Shown piece by piece: positions 1 to 11,257 of a DNA stretch of 64,000 nucleotides. Numbering within the stretch: the first letter of the stretch is position 1; every line of letters starts with the position of its first letter. The notes beneath the pieces are model-generated. The model made no database searches and had not been told where the DNA came from. It was given only the letters and a program-made list of their open reading frames with translations. The position numbers were made by a program, and so were the translations under genes. This stretch comes from Hsuehochloa calcarea (lineage: Eukaryota; Streptophyta; Magnoliopsida; Poales; Poaceae): assembly GCA_036346395.1 (NCBI GenBank), contig CM070594.1, forward strand, positions 27,251,385 to 27,315,384. The letters run 5' to 3'.

Positions 1-149
1 TGCAACTTATTCTAGATAATAGATTTTGCAAATAAATTATTTTGGCTTTAAAATAATTAGGGAAAAGCTTTTTAAATTCTAGAAAAATTTCACAAAATAA
101 TTTAAATTTTTATTTTCAAATGAAACTTGAATTTTGGGCTCCTTACGTG

Positions 150-874
150 TTCGTGTACATCGACGAGCACAAAGACATGATATGCCAACAGAATCCAAAC
201 TAGTCGAGAGGTTTGGATCACGAGGCGTACAACCGTCGGTTCAACGAATGGTTAAAGGTGTGATTCACAGGGAGGTCATCAAGTGATGATACGCTGCTAT
301 GGTTGGCAAAAGGGTCAAAATTTACAATTGTGACATGGCAAGGATATGACATAAATGGGTACACATTTTATATGACAGCTCAGGATAGGAGGAGCAGAGT
401 CCAGAACAGCATTGTCCGCATAGATGCGTTTCACGAGCAGTTCAATACCGCCGAGGCACGTGGGTTGAACTCCTACTATGGTTCCTAGAGGAGATCTGGG
501 AGCTCGACTACGTACTTTTCAAGATCCCCCTGTTTCGATGCCATTGGGTTAAACTTCCGCAGGGCGTGAAGGTCGACAAGTACGACGTCACTACTGAGGA
601 CCTCAAATGTGACAGATATAAGGACGAACCATTCGTACTCGCTAAGAAAGTTGTTAAAGTTTTTTATGTAACGGACTCGAAAAATAAGAACCGCCACGTA
701 GTTCTTCATGGAAAAAGAAGAATTGTCAGAGTTGAGAATGTCGTGGATGAGGAACAATATAATCAATTTGATGAGTTGCCTCCTTTCGGAGACGACATGA
801 GGCTCGAGGAAGAACCAAGTGAAGAAGCTAGCTATATGCGCGTCGATCATCACAAAGGGCTATATTTTAATTAA
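150..874 (+). pseudogene. CACTA (En/Spm) transposase TNPD-type, C-terminal part
   Basis: Remnant of the large transposase of a CACTA DNA transposon, the protein that recognises and cuts the element ends. Only the C-terminal part is in the window. The visible block is the DUF4216-type region: 'WQGYDINGYTFY' near 340, then 'VQNS' and 'NSYYGS', then in another frame 'EPFVLAKKVVKVFYVTD' and 'RRIVRVENVVDEEQYNQF' (620-780), which is the usual tail of these proteins. The frame changes at about 485 (in-frame TAG after 'YYGS') and between 500 and 566, so the copy cannot make the protein. The start lies left of the window. The family call rests on these conserved words and is firm. Which CACTA family it belongs to I cannot say. 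Confidence 0.82.
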
Positions 875-1080
875 GAATATTTATTCCATTGTAATTTCAT
901 GTTAACGTGGAATTGTCATGTGTTATGGACTTGTCATCTCTGATATTGATGTCACTGTGGACTTCATTGTAATGTGGAGTATCAAAATTGGTTTCACTTG
1001 ATTTGAAGTTGAGTTGTATTAGATATGAATTTTTTAAGACAAATGAATTTTCAGTCAAATGATTTGGAATTGTGTCAGGA

Positions 1081-1535
1081 AGTTATCATAGACGGTTCGT
1101 TTATGGAGCCGTCTGTGATAAGTCATCACATACAATTTCGTAACACAACCGTCTGTGATATGACACATCACATACGGTTCCGTTTTGAAACCGTCTGTGA
1201 TATAGTCCGTTTTGAAACCATCTGTGATATGACTATATCACAGACGGTTCTATTATGAAACCGTTTGTGATATGAGGGTTTAGAGTTTCTATGCTAAGTC
1301 ATCACAGACGGTTCCATAACAGAATCGTGTGTGATATGAAAATATCACAGGCGGTTTTATTATGGAACCGTCTGTGATATTTTCATATCACAAACGGTTC
1401 TGTTACGGAACCGCCTGTGATGATTTCTCACAGAAACCCTATACAACATATGACAGATGGTTCTACTATGGAACCGTCTGTGATGACTTATCATAGACGG
1501 TTCTATAGTGGAACCGTATGTGATATTCCTTTATT
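1081..1535. repeat. CACTA subterminal-type palindromic repeat array
   Basis: About nine copies of a palindrome of the form TCACAGACGGTTC - short spacer - GAACCGTCTGTGA, with small variations, separated by short AT-rich spacers such as 'tatgactata'. Each unit is an inverted repeat of about 35 bp. CACTA elements carry subterminal clusters of short motifs that bind the element-encoded protein, and this array is best read as such a cluster. The same motif returns at 13.64-13.87, 14.43-14.64 and 15.88-16.22 kb. No CACTA/TAGTG terminus is visible next to this array. Confidence 0.8.
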
Positions 1536-1554
1536 TAAGAGCAATCGATAGGGT

Positions 1555-1818
1555 TTGAGCACCCTTAACTCGTCACTCTCCTTACTCTCGCCCCTTCACC
1601 TCCCCTGCGGTCGAAGCATCCTCCCCGACGCTGACCTACTACTCCCCCGCCTCCCCAACCCCGACGCCCCTGGTACTCCCGGCCTCCCTGACCCCGATGC
1701 CCCTGCTGTACTCCCCGCCTCCCCGACGCCCCTTCTCCGTGACCCCGACGCCCCCAACGCCCCTCTCGCTCCCGACACCCCTTCTCCCCGACGCCAACAC
1801 CCTAAGGTTAGACTTTAA
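1555..1818 (+). other. Proline-rich low-complexity GC-rich stretch
   Basis: C-rich sequence in which a short unit coding for 'PDAP' or 'DPDAP' recurs about seven times. It is open on both strands because of its composition. It may be the 5' leader of the second CACTA ORF that starts at 2726. I see no reason to call it a protein gene. From 1819 to 2725 the sequence is AT-rich and I see no gene in it. Confidence 0.4.
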
Positions 1819-2725
1819 GTTGTGTAAGTATGAGTGTATGACAGTAGATCCATTGGATTAGGTTGGTGTATGATGTTCAATATTGTAGATTAGTATATAT
1901 ATACATTTGATTAGCAAGCCAGCTAGCATGGATTAGCTTAGGTAAGTTGAGGGCTAATGGGGATTGTTAGTAAGTGTTTTACAGAGTAAGATGTTCAATA
2001 TTGTAGATGAGTATATATATGCATTTGATTAACAAGACAGGTTTGGTTAGAAATTTTCAGTAGGTTGTCATCATGTAGTGAGCAAAGGCAGGGATAATTG
2101 AGTCAGTTCATAAGTTAGGCAATACAGGCAAATAGAGGTATAGCTAGCAGTTAGCGATTAAATTAGTTAATATATAATTGAAAATAGGTAGAATTTAGGC
2201 AAATTACAGGTCAATTATGAATACCTTGATATGTTCTGTAGTGAAAAGAATTAGAGATTTGGGCTTTACTATAGTCTTTTTGTATATACCTTGATGTGTC
2301 ATTGTTCTATTAATTTTATTCTGTACTTTGTATGGTTATTGAATGCTCCCATGTAGCAACTTTATAGTTGTCAATTTTTATTTTGTTGGAAAGTAGGAAT
2401 AAAATGTGCTCGACGTTAGGCTTTAAGTTGTGTAACCCTACTACTGCCGTTCAAGGGTGCTTGTTAATAAATATGCTAACATGGCATATATTATAAGAAA
2501 ATGCCTCGAATTTTCCACAATTTTTTTTAAAATGTCACATATATCGATGTTGTTTGCTGAGTAAGACTTCAATGTCAAGTGCAATCCACAGCATTGTAAG
2601 TAGTCATTATTATTATTTATGGTATTATGTTTGTATCTTTCTTTAAATATTATGGATATCAACTTGCAACTCATGAAATTTTAGTTCATTGCGTATGTAA
2701 CTTATATAGATAGCAAGTAAGCAAG

Positions 2726-5664
2726 ATGGCAGAGGCACCATCTTCGCCGCCGTCATCGACGTCGCGAATGCATCTAGATCTCCGATCAAAGTGGTACGTA
2801 AGCGAGATGACAGAGGAATATTGAAATTGCCCACGGGCGAATGACTATCACAGAGGTCAGTGACGCTGGGATCCCTCTGAGTCCCAAGAAAGCAGCGGCG
2901 AGATTCTGGACCATCTGCGGGTACTTGGAAGGGAACGGGTCCCCATCACCACACCAAGCGGGAAGTCTCTGATGATGTATAGAGAGGCCAGCTGTGGACT
3001 GAAATTTTAGGCTCGTTCGTTATCCCAAAAGCAGACCAGGCACACGTGCAACGGCAGGCGTTGCTCGCGATGGGACACGTGTGGAGGACCTTCAAGAGCA
3101 CACTTGTCATGAAGTACGTGAACACGGGTCGGACGCCCTTAACGAAATATCATTTCTTGTCGCGGGATATATGGGACGCCTTTGTGCGGATGAAGACGAC
3201 GGCTAAATTTCGGGAGCAAAGTGCGGCGTACAAAGCTCTCCAGGCATAAAACACTCACCCCACAAACTCGGCACCGCTAGGTACGCAGGTAAAACAACGC
3301 AATAGGCGGTGGCGAACGAGGGCACTACAAGACCATTTGCTAAGATCTTAGATGAGCGTGCTCGAGCCTGGTTAAGAGTGAGGGCATTCGTGCGGCATCT
3401 CTTTCACAAACCCGGCAGACGAGACAGTGTCCCAACATATGGTAAATATGTCGAACTACGTAGTGTCTATAATAACATGATGACCTCTTGCATAGTATCT
3501 ATAATAACACGATGACCTCTTGTAGGAAGCATTGACTTCCGCGTGTTCCGAAGGTTCCTTCGAAGCGGACAGGGAGAAGGATCTACTATCTATAGCCCTG
3601 GGAAACAAGAAGTACCCGGGTCGCACGCGAGGCGTTGGGCTTTACGTACCTTGGAGGGATGGATTCCAACACGACTCCAACACGTACAGGAGTTGGAAGA
3701 GATCCAAGGACGAGCACGACGCCCGGTTGGAACAAGTGCTTACTTAAAAATTTCAGGGGCAGATAACAAGATTGCAGGATCAAATAAATCAACTCCTGAA
3801 CCAGTCGCAAACCGTCCCTGTTATTTTGGGAGCCAGTCCTCCTCAATATCGGAGTAGCGCCGCGTCTACACATAATTCTGGACATGACGACGTCCAATTA
3901 CCCATCGACGACATCAAGGTAATGTACATCTCTGCAATGCTCCAAAGATAGACCTATAGGATGCTTTAGCTAATTGTGTATCGTTTTGTAGGAGCCGACA
4001 CCCTGCAAGTTCCAAGTGAGGATTGTGGGGTCCATTCCTATTGAGGCTGGGCGGGGATGGTGTATCCGTACCAGGAAGGGGCAGTGCAGCATGGTGCCCA
4101 GCTGGTGCAGGGTTACTCTAGGGTCCAGGTGCACATGGTCTATGACAATTTCATGGCCATCCTGCTGGAGATTCGCCTGAACGAAGACATCAGAACACAA
4201 GGGGATGCTATGCACACTTTTATCCAATGGCCCAAGAAAGACATCGCCCCGAACCCTGCAGTGCCGCAATCTCGACACGATCATGCCTCCCTCGATGACT
4301 TCACCTCATCCTTCGCTTCAGAAGGCCGCCTCATCAATTCCTGTGGAGAACACGCTAAAGGAACAAGAAAAGCGTGTCGTATCGGTTCCTGGGTCGTCTC
4401 ATGGGAAGAGGTGCCACATGCAACTTAATGCTAAATCGAAATCGAAGAACATTAAGGCGCCTCCCAAGCCCAGGAAATACTTCCTCGGAAGCCCATTGGC
4501 CCCCGACACAGTGCTAGCACGCGCTGGAGTAGCTTGTCAGTCTTTGCATGCCTGGTACATGCAAAAGACCCAACATGAGTGGTGCGATACTGGAATAACC
4601 ATCAAATACACGAAGGAGTATTTCTTCTATGAGCCGGGCTACTTCGTCGTGGGCTTCTATGACTTATTCGACCTATTCAACCTCACTTCCCTCGACGCCT
4701 CACTTCTACGATGTTGGACACTGTAAGTGTGTACAATCGAATTCTACACTCACGTAATACCGATAAATATCACAACTCATTGCTTATGTATAGATACATG
4801 ATGAAACATGTCCATCGACGGAACGAACCAGTGGGTTTCCTCGACCCACATGTCATCTCTGAGCAAACCATCAACGAAGACGCATCCTACGTCATCAAAT
4901 ACATAACGACTGTTTTGCTTGCTCAGGACGACAAAGACTACATAATGGTGCCGTACAACCAAAAGTAAGTGCTTCATTACTTACTATACAAATTTCACTT
5001 GTACTTTATACGCAGCACGAACTTTGGTTTATGACTATAGCGACATACATGAGTAGGTTCTGCTGGAACTTATTAGTCCTTATACCAAAGAGGAACAAGG
5101 TAATATACCTTGATTCCATACATAACTCTATTGTAGTCCTCCTTCTTTTAAAATGGTCGAGGATAACTTTTTGGAATCATGTAGGTCCTTCATCAACTAT
5201 ATTGCACAGGGAGGGCTATACAAATGATCTACCGCCACACTACAACACAGGACACGATTTCTAGTACACGTTACAACACAATAATGCTATATCATAATTC
5301 GTAATAAATGTGTCTCGAACTGACTGTACCTACATATGTAATTCTATTTTTGCAGTGCCACCAGCAAAAATAAGATCACCTATGTGCATTCTACGTTTGC
5401 CATCATATGCGGCAATTGGTTAGTGCTAAGATGAAGGATCCCGAGGTTTGTTAATCTCGCAATAATTATTTTCTAAATATAAATTTAAAAATATATATTC
5501 TTACTATTTTACTCATGCTAGCGACAGGACATGGCCATAGATTTAGATGCATTTGCTATAAACGAGGTCTCGGAGGTTCGAGGGACGCTCTGCGCCTTCA
5601 TCAAGATGGAGATCGTTAACGCCAACGGAGAGTTTTACTCCGTCGATACCGCTGAACGACCTTA
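2726..5664 (+). pseudogene. CACTA second ORF: Transposase_24 and Ulp1-like protease regions
   Basis: Broken multi-exon gene typical of plant CACTA elements. In order: a possible start ATG at 2726 ('MAEAPSSPP'), 'GIPLSPKKAAARFWTICG' (2860-2920), 'WDAFVRMKTTAKF' (3165-3210) and 'RTRGVGLYVPWRDGFQHD' (3630-3680), which are Transposase_24-type words. Then 3990-4250 resembles the DUF8039-type segment of these proteins ('HTFIQWPKKDIAPNP'), 4430-4480 is a basic linker, and 4640-5140 resembles a Ulp1/C48 cysteine-peptidase fold ('LFNLTSLDASLLRCWTL', 'KDYIMVPYN', 'FCWNLLVLIPKRNKVIYLDS'). The tail 'LCAFIKMEIVNANGEFYSVD' ends near 5664. Stops and frameshifts occur in almost every block (for example 3247, 3513, 4425). 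The conserved His of the peptidase, normally in an 'HW.L' word, reads as 'FCWNLL' here, so the His seems lost. It lies in the same orientation as the transposase remnant at 150-874 and may be from the same element. Confidence 0.75.
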
Positions 5665-5681
5665 AAAATAATGATTCAATT

Positions 5682-5686
5682 GTAAT
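5682..5686. other. Left target-site duplication of the solo LTR
   Basis: GTAAT, identical to 7919-7923 on the other side of the solo LTR. Confidence 0.85.
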
Positions 5687-7918
5687 TGTAATACCCCGGA
5701 ATTTAATCGGGTAATTAGGAATTTAGCCAGGAGAAGAAAAGGCAATAAAAGAAGAGAAAATACCTGAAAAGAAAGGGGGGTTTCTGCTTTTATTCGACAA
5801 CTTGGGCCTGGGCCGCGGCCCAGGAGAGGCCCAAGTGTGGCCGGCCATAAAGGGGGGGTTCCCACCCACCAAAACCCTAATCCCCTCCTCCTCTCCCCAT
5901 TCCTCCCACTTCATCCACCGCCTCTCCCCACCTCTCCCTGCTGTGCGCCGCCTTGCTCGTCAGATTTGGGTACGTTGCGTTCATTTTCTGACCTGATCAC
6001 CTATTAAAAAGTTGTAGGTATCGTCTTTATCTTTATTTTGGCACTAAGATCATCTGATTTGGACGTACAGTTTAGGATTTATAGTAGTTTTACCGCGACT
6101 GTCCACGAGGGTTGACGTGAATTGGCAGATTGTCTTGTCTGGCCAATTTGAATTTTTTCGAAGCCGAATCAGAAATGCCTCCCAAAATGAATGTTGTAGA
6201 TAATTCTATAAGCTTTCCAAGTTGATAAATAATATTGTTTTTAGAGTTGCCAATAAAAAGTTATGCAAGTTTTACCATCGCAGTTTTCTGTCTGTCAGAT
6301 TGTTAGGACAGAGATCTTCACCTGAACATTAGGACTAGTAGGAGGCCGAATCAAGGGACTTGCCCAACTAGACTATTGTAGCTGGTTTTGTCGTTATTCC
6401 ACAGAGCCTAAGATCACCCTGTTCCGAGTTGCGTAGCAAAAGTTATGGTAGTTTTGGTGCTCTGTCTAGAGAACCCGCCGAAAAAAATTGATATTCTGTA
6501 GATTGGCTTGGTAGGGATAGTTTATGGCAGAATCAGAAGGGCTCCCCAACTAAGTTTATTTAGGTAATTTAATTACCTTTTCATAAAGTTTGAGAACACG
6601 TAATTTGAATCCCGGTAGTGAAAGTTATGAATTTTATAAGTTGACTGTCCACTGAGGGGACAGATCGACATTTAGGATTTGGGGTTGGAATCGAGTTAGA
6701 CCCTTTCGCGAGTTCGAGTAGGTTGTTATATATTTTTTTGCTTTGGCCCGCTACTGTCGCCTTAGTGTGCGTTAACTATTTATTCAGGTGGTGGACGGGT
6801 CCCGGGGGCAGCGCCTTCTGCACGTCCCACGTTCTCTCGCGGTTAAGGCAAGTGTGATTATGGTTATATTAGATATTATCGAATGACTTGACCGATACAT
6901 TCTATGGTTATTTATATTGTTCATGATTGATTTGGTCATATGTCTGGTAATGAGCATGGACTCTATTGTTACGAGTTACGTGTTTATCATGGTTGAATTG
7001 AAAGTTGGAAGGACTATGTTTGTGAGTTTTGTAGTATGAGTAGGATATTCATATGTAATGTTGTTATGGATGTATATTGTTGTCAAATGGAGAATTCATA
7101 CATATGCATCATGTAGTTTATTGAAGTCTTGGTCATGTGTTGATCAAGTCAGAGTTGGGTCCCCGTCATGTTGGTGACGGGTAATAGGTCCCCATGCTTG
7201 AAGAGCAAGGGCAAGGGTCCTCATACTTGCAAAGTATGGGCAAAGATCCCTGTGCTAGATGGCACAGGCATGGGTGTGCATCGACGGATGCGCACTTTGC
7301 ATTACCGGTAAAATGCAAAAAGACAAAGATAAAGATAAAGAGCATAAAGAGCATATGAGCAGGTTGCATGTCATATGTATGTGGTTTATTCGGTGAATAG
7401 ATTTGTGATGTATAGTTGATGGGTTTCTTTCTTGTACTGTTGTTACCAATTATTATGCTTGCTGAGTCTTTGGACTCACCCCTTGTTGTTTGTTGTGTTT
7501 TAGGTACCTGTATGAGATCGGCATGCATGGGAGATAGGAAGGGCTAGGGTAGTTGCACGCTCGCACTATATAGACACATGAGAATAAAAAGAAAATTAAT
7601 TCAGTAGATAGATGAATTACCTAAAATTCTGCTTACGATCATTACTTGATTGGATTAGACTGTAATAAAGGAGTTTAAAAATTGAATACTTATGATCTAC
7701 TTTCAGATGTCTATTTGATAAAGATGAATAGCCTATGTGGGTTATGTTTGGATCATTTTTTTACTAGACTACCTCTTGTTATATTTGCTTGTGGGAACCT
7801 CCAGTATAGTAACTATACAAAGGAAGTTCTGCCGGAATTTGGTAAAGAGTTTTAGTTAATTATGTTTAACTTGTTATTTTAGTAGCATTCTAAGCTCATG
7901 TTTGGCTAGGGTGTTACA
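5687..7918 (+). mobile_element. Solo LTR of a gypsy-type retrotransposon (2232 bp)
   Basis: Starts TGTAATACCCC (5687) and ends GGGTGTTACA (7918), the inverted terminal sequence expected for a long gypsy-type LTR. It is flanked by identical 5-bp copies of GTAAT (5682-5686 and 7919-7923), which proves the insertion boundaries. No internal region is present, so the element was reduced to a solo LTR by recombination between its two LTRs. Inside are a GC-rich block with 'ccataaaggggggg' (5844-5860), a candidate promoter/leader, and a later C-rich leader-like stretch. ORFs in the LTR (for example 7166-7528 on the minus strand) have no protein features. It was inserted about 20 bp behind the last recognisable codon of the CACTA second ORF. 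Confidence 0.9.
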
Positions 7919-9740
7919 GTAATAGATCATTTTGAGTTGTCAAACTCACCCGGATGAAAAGAGATTACGTGGTCAAATTCACATATATAAGAATTGTAAC
8001 GGTCCTAGCCTCGTAGATGTTGGAACGTAATGCAATTACATGTGATGTGGCCATCCGCATCAGTGAAAATTAACCAGTTAGGCTTTTGTGTTTGTCAAAT
8101 CCTCCACAAGTCCTAGTTACTCACATCAGCACATGGAGATAGTTGATGATTCTGCTTCTTCAGTGGCCATTGTCCTCTGACCCTCTGAAGGCACGCCCTG
8201 CTGATCACCAGGCCCGTCAATGAGAAGCAATAATATATATATATATATAAGTCGATTAACGATTGGTTAAACGTTGTGCAGTAACTTTTTAGGAACAACT
8301 CATTGGATGAAAAAGACTGGAGTGTCAAAATTAAGGCCAGAGCAAAGTCTGAAGAATCAGAACATAAAACAATGCTTGATGCTAAACAGTAATTCATGCA
8401 TATTTGAGATGTTCCAGGTACAGCACATTCAAACCTGATGAAGCATTACCACATATTATTTACTAGTCATTAATTTAGTATTGGCTGTGGTACGAAACAA
8501 CACTAAAACTGTTATTATAGTGGAGTACTTATCCTTTAACAGAACTAGGATCTTACTGCTAACATCAATGGATACTAGAAACTAGTATTGATCAAAACAA
8601 ACATGCATTCAGGTTCGACATAAGATTAGTAAATGGTTGTGAAATATACCTTGTGCATGTGTTGATTCATGATTGAGAACATGTAGAACTGAAACTAATG
8701 TACTAACAATGAAATCATGCACCGTAACAATGTGACATGTCCTTAAGTGTTTCTGTTGAAAAACAGATGCAGAGATACACTGTATCTGAACATGCAGAAG
8801 ACGATCGATCTTCTTAAAGTACAGAAATACACATGAACTATGAAATGATTGAACAATGCACTCAAATAAGCTGAGAAGGCTATAAGCAGCTATACGTGTG
8901 TACCATTGTAAACACACGGAAGTAATTCTTTACTCAATGAACAATTGGTGACAAAATATGTATATGAACATGGACAAATAAACAATGCCATCAGTTGTCC
9001 ATATCAGAACTTATAGGGACGTCATGAAATACCACCGTAGACCAAATTATCTAGTGTTGCAGCGATCATGAAGCATTAGTACTAGACAAGAAGATACAGA
9101 GCAACAAGTAAGCAGTACTTCACATCTTTGAATTAACAGATTATAATAGCACACATTTATATTGCTGGTTTATATATTCTGCTACAGTTCTACAGGTACA
9201 TTACATTTATATGAGCGACATTTTATGTGAGAAAAATGCATGCCTTCTAGTAAAAAGGCAACAACATACATAAACATCAGTCAGTCAAGCACGGCAACAC
9301 AACCGAAATTCTCTATCTATAATTCTAGATGGTTAAATGGCAATCAGGATATGGATTATTTATGAACACTTAAACATTGTGACAACGAGAAAGATAATGC
9401 TGAGGCATACAGCACCTGACTATATTTGCAAACTACAACTGAAAACTTATCATGCATGAACGTCATCACTACTGTGAATATAAGCAAATAAATGATCCTA
9501 GAGCAAGCCTACAGCTAAGAGAGGGCACAGATGAATTCTTATTTCTTAATTACATGGAGTAATTGTCATGTTTCTGGCTTCTTTCATTGTACTACACAGT
9601 ACACATGCAAATTACCTTTAACAATTTAGCATGTCAAACATTGGCAGATTAACTCCTTAATTAATCAATGCTCAACTGTGCTAGACTATATACCAAATAA
9701 ATTAGTGCACACGGCGGGACAGCGACACCGCTAATCATTT
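7919..9740. other. Region without a clear gene, 3' side of the DUF1618 gene
   Basis: AT-rich sequence that is probably 3' untranslated region or intron of the minus-strand DUF1618 gene. A short (TA)n run lies at 8230-8250. A possible terminal minus-strand exon is 8126-8197 (acceptor CAG just upstream of 8197, TGA codons within), but I cannot show that it is spliced to the gene. The many ORFs here are short and without recognisable features. Confidence 0.4.
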
Positions 9741-10973
9741 CTAATCCACAGCGACACCTCTAATCATTCCTAATCCACAGCGACACAAGAACTCAGAACA
9801 AGAAGACCATAGGCATAGTTGCATACCATCCGATGATGAAGCGGCAGCGTCTCGGGAGAGCAACGGCGGCAGCTCCCAGGCGTGGACAAAGCGGGAGGAG
9901 AGGAGCTCCGCTGGCGGGTCGACCATCTGGCAGACATCCCACTCGAGGACCCTCCTGGCGGGCACGTCCACCGCGAAGATCCACGCGTCCAGGAAGAAGT
10001 AGATCACGCGGAGGTTCCCGGGGTGCACGGCGGCGAGCACGGGCGCCCTCTGCGGCATCCCGGTGGCCACATAGCTCTTGTCGGCCCAGATCTCGGCGAA
10101 GGGCACCTGGTACTCGCGCTTCCACACCGCTGCGCCGCCCGTCAGCGTCCACATGGTGACCATTTGCGTCTCCGGGAGGAGGCCGTGCACCTGCACGTAC
10201 CGCAGCTTGTCGGCGCTGACTCTGACGCAGCGGTCCCGATCGAGGCCCGCCCGGGCGACGGCCATCACGCAGCCCCGCGGGAGTGGGACGTAGCGCAGGT
10301 ACGGCGGGTCGGCGAAGGGGTCGCAGGTGAGGAGGCCGTAGGAGAGGTCCACCCACCAGAGCCTCCCCTCATGCGCGACCACGCCGTCGCGGGCCCACGG
10401 CGGGTGGTCCGGGCAGTAGCCGAGCACCTCCTTCTCGTCCCACTGGCCGGTCACCGTCGAGTAGCATAGCAGAGTGGCGTGGTGGGTGCCGGGCATGGGT
10501 TGGAGCTCGGCGACTACGTAGTCTCCCTCGGTGCGCGGGTCGGCGATGAGGCCGACGTTGCCGAGGTAGAGGACGGGGTTGCCGGAGGGGTCCGGGACGC
10601 GGGACGCGATGCCGGCGTGCACGTCGCAGAGGAAGTAGGCTGGGGCAAACTTGCGCTGCACGAGCTGGATGTGGTCGTGTCGGTCGACGACGCCGGGCTC
10701 GTTAGTGGTGCCCTCGGTGGCGTATAGGAGGAATTTGCCAGCGGAGGGGGCAACGGCGACGACGTAGGGGTAGTTGTCGAGGGTGGTGTGGTCGGGGGCC
10801 ACTCGGCGGGGCACGGAGACGATGGAGATGCGCGGGGTTTCGGCGAAGCCCACGAAGACGTCGGTGCCCGGCAGGAAGTTGTCCGTCTTGGACACCAGTG
10901 GGATGCTCCCCAGGATCACCCACGGCCGCTGCGGCCCCGCCGCCGTCTCCGTCTCCGTCTCCGGTGCGGCCAT
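9741..10973 (-). CDS. DUF1618 domain-containing protein
   Basis: The only convincing host gene in the window. The protein starts 'MAAPETETETAAGPQRPWVI' at the ATG at 10973. The ORF stays open upstream, but this Met sits just before the conserved 'WVILGSIPLV' start of DUF1618-type proteins. The domain covers almost the whole chain: 'APSAGKFLLYAT' (about residue 80), 'YFLCDVHAG' (about 120), 'NVGLIADPRTEGDYVVAELQP' (about 140), and a core 'GRLWWVDLSYGLLTCDPF' (about 210) followed by 'LRYVPLPRG', the most typical words of the family. DUF1618 proteins are abundant in grasses. Their biochemical role is not established and some resemble F-box-linked repeat proteins. Read unspliced, the chain is 410 residues and stops at 9741, but a good GT donor (GGTATGC, exon end 9827) cuts the frame after '...AASSSDG', so a short terminal exon further left is likely. 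The coding part is strongly GC-rich, unlike its AT-rich flanks, as in many grass genes. No signal peptide or membrane segment is evident. Confidence 0.8.
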   Translation of the reverse strand: MAAPETETETAAGPQRPWVILGSIPLVSKTDNFLPGTDVFVGFAETPRISIVSVPRRVAPDHTTLDNYPYVVAVAPSAGKFLLYATEGTTNEPGVVDRHDHIQLVQRKFAPAYFLCDVHAGIASRVPDPSGNPVLYLGNVGLIADPRTEGDYVVAELQPMPGTHHATLLCYSTVTGQWDEKEVLGYCPDHPPWARDGVVAHEGRLWWVDLSYGLLTCDPFADPPYLRYVPLPRGCVMAVARAGLDRDRCVRVSADKLRYVQVHGLLPETQMVTMWTLTGGAAVWKREYQVPFAEIWADKSYVATGMPQRAPVLAAVHPGNLRVIYFFLDAWIFAVDVPARRVLEWDVCQMVDPPAELLSSRFVHAWELPPLLSRDAAASSSDGMQLCLWSSCSEFLCRCGLGMIRGVAVD

Positions 10974-11257
10974 GGCCGGAACGCTTGGAGATGTGGGGGT
11001 TAGGGTTTTTGTTGGAGTTGGGCGTGGTGATTGGTGAATGGATTGGCTTGAATGGCGATTTGGCAAGTTTGTTACGGTTGTATTGTACCGTATCGTTGGG
11101 TTGTTTTGTCGCGGTGTGGCGTGGTTGAAGCAGAGGAGGGTTTGGACGCCACCTGGCGGCTGCGACGGTGGGGGTCCACGCGAGGGGTAAGGGAGCTGTC
11201 CAATGGGAGAGACAGAGGTTGTTACAATAGACATTGATTTTTTTAAAGAAAACATTA
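10974..11257 (-). promoter_or_regulatory. Short promoter region of the DUF1618 gene, bounded by a copia LTR
   Basis: Only 284 bp separate the start codon of the minus-strand gene from the first base of a copia LTR that points the other way. I see no strong TATA box. An AT-rich segment 'acggtacaatacaacc' (minus strand, around 11076-11092) is a weak candidate. If the LTR insertion is real at this position, the upstream regulatory DNA has been pushed away or replaced by LTR sequence. Confidence 0.35.

Noticed and set aside
1081..1535. CRISPR-like array of regular repeats
   Set aside because: The units are palindromes with similar AT-rich spacers, the DNA is plant nuclear, and the same motif recurs next to a CACTA terminus.
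1555..1818. Proline-rich PDAP-repeat protein
   Set aside because: Short, low complexity, open on both strands; more likely leader sequence of the CACTA second gene.
5802..5996. Possible gene with a TATA-like 'cataaagg' start
   Set aside because: It is the promoter and leader part of the solo LTR.
9833..11237. Long plus-strand ORFs opposite the DUF1618 gene (for example 9882-10469, 10479-10727)
   Set aside because: Shadow frames of the GC-rich minus-strand gene, without family words of their own.
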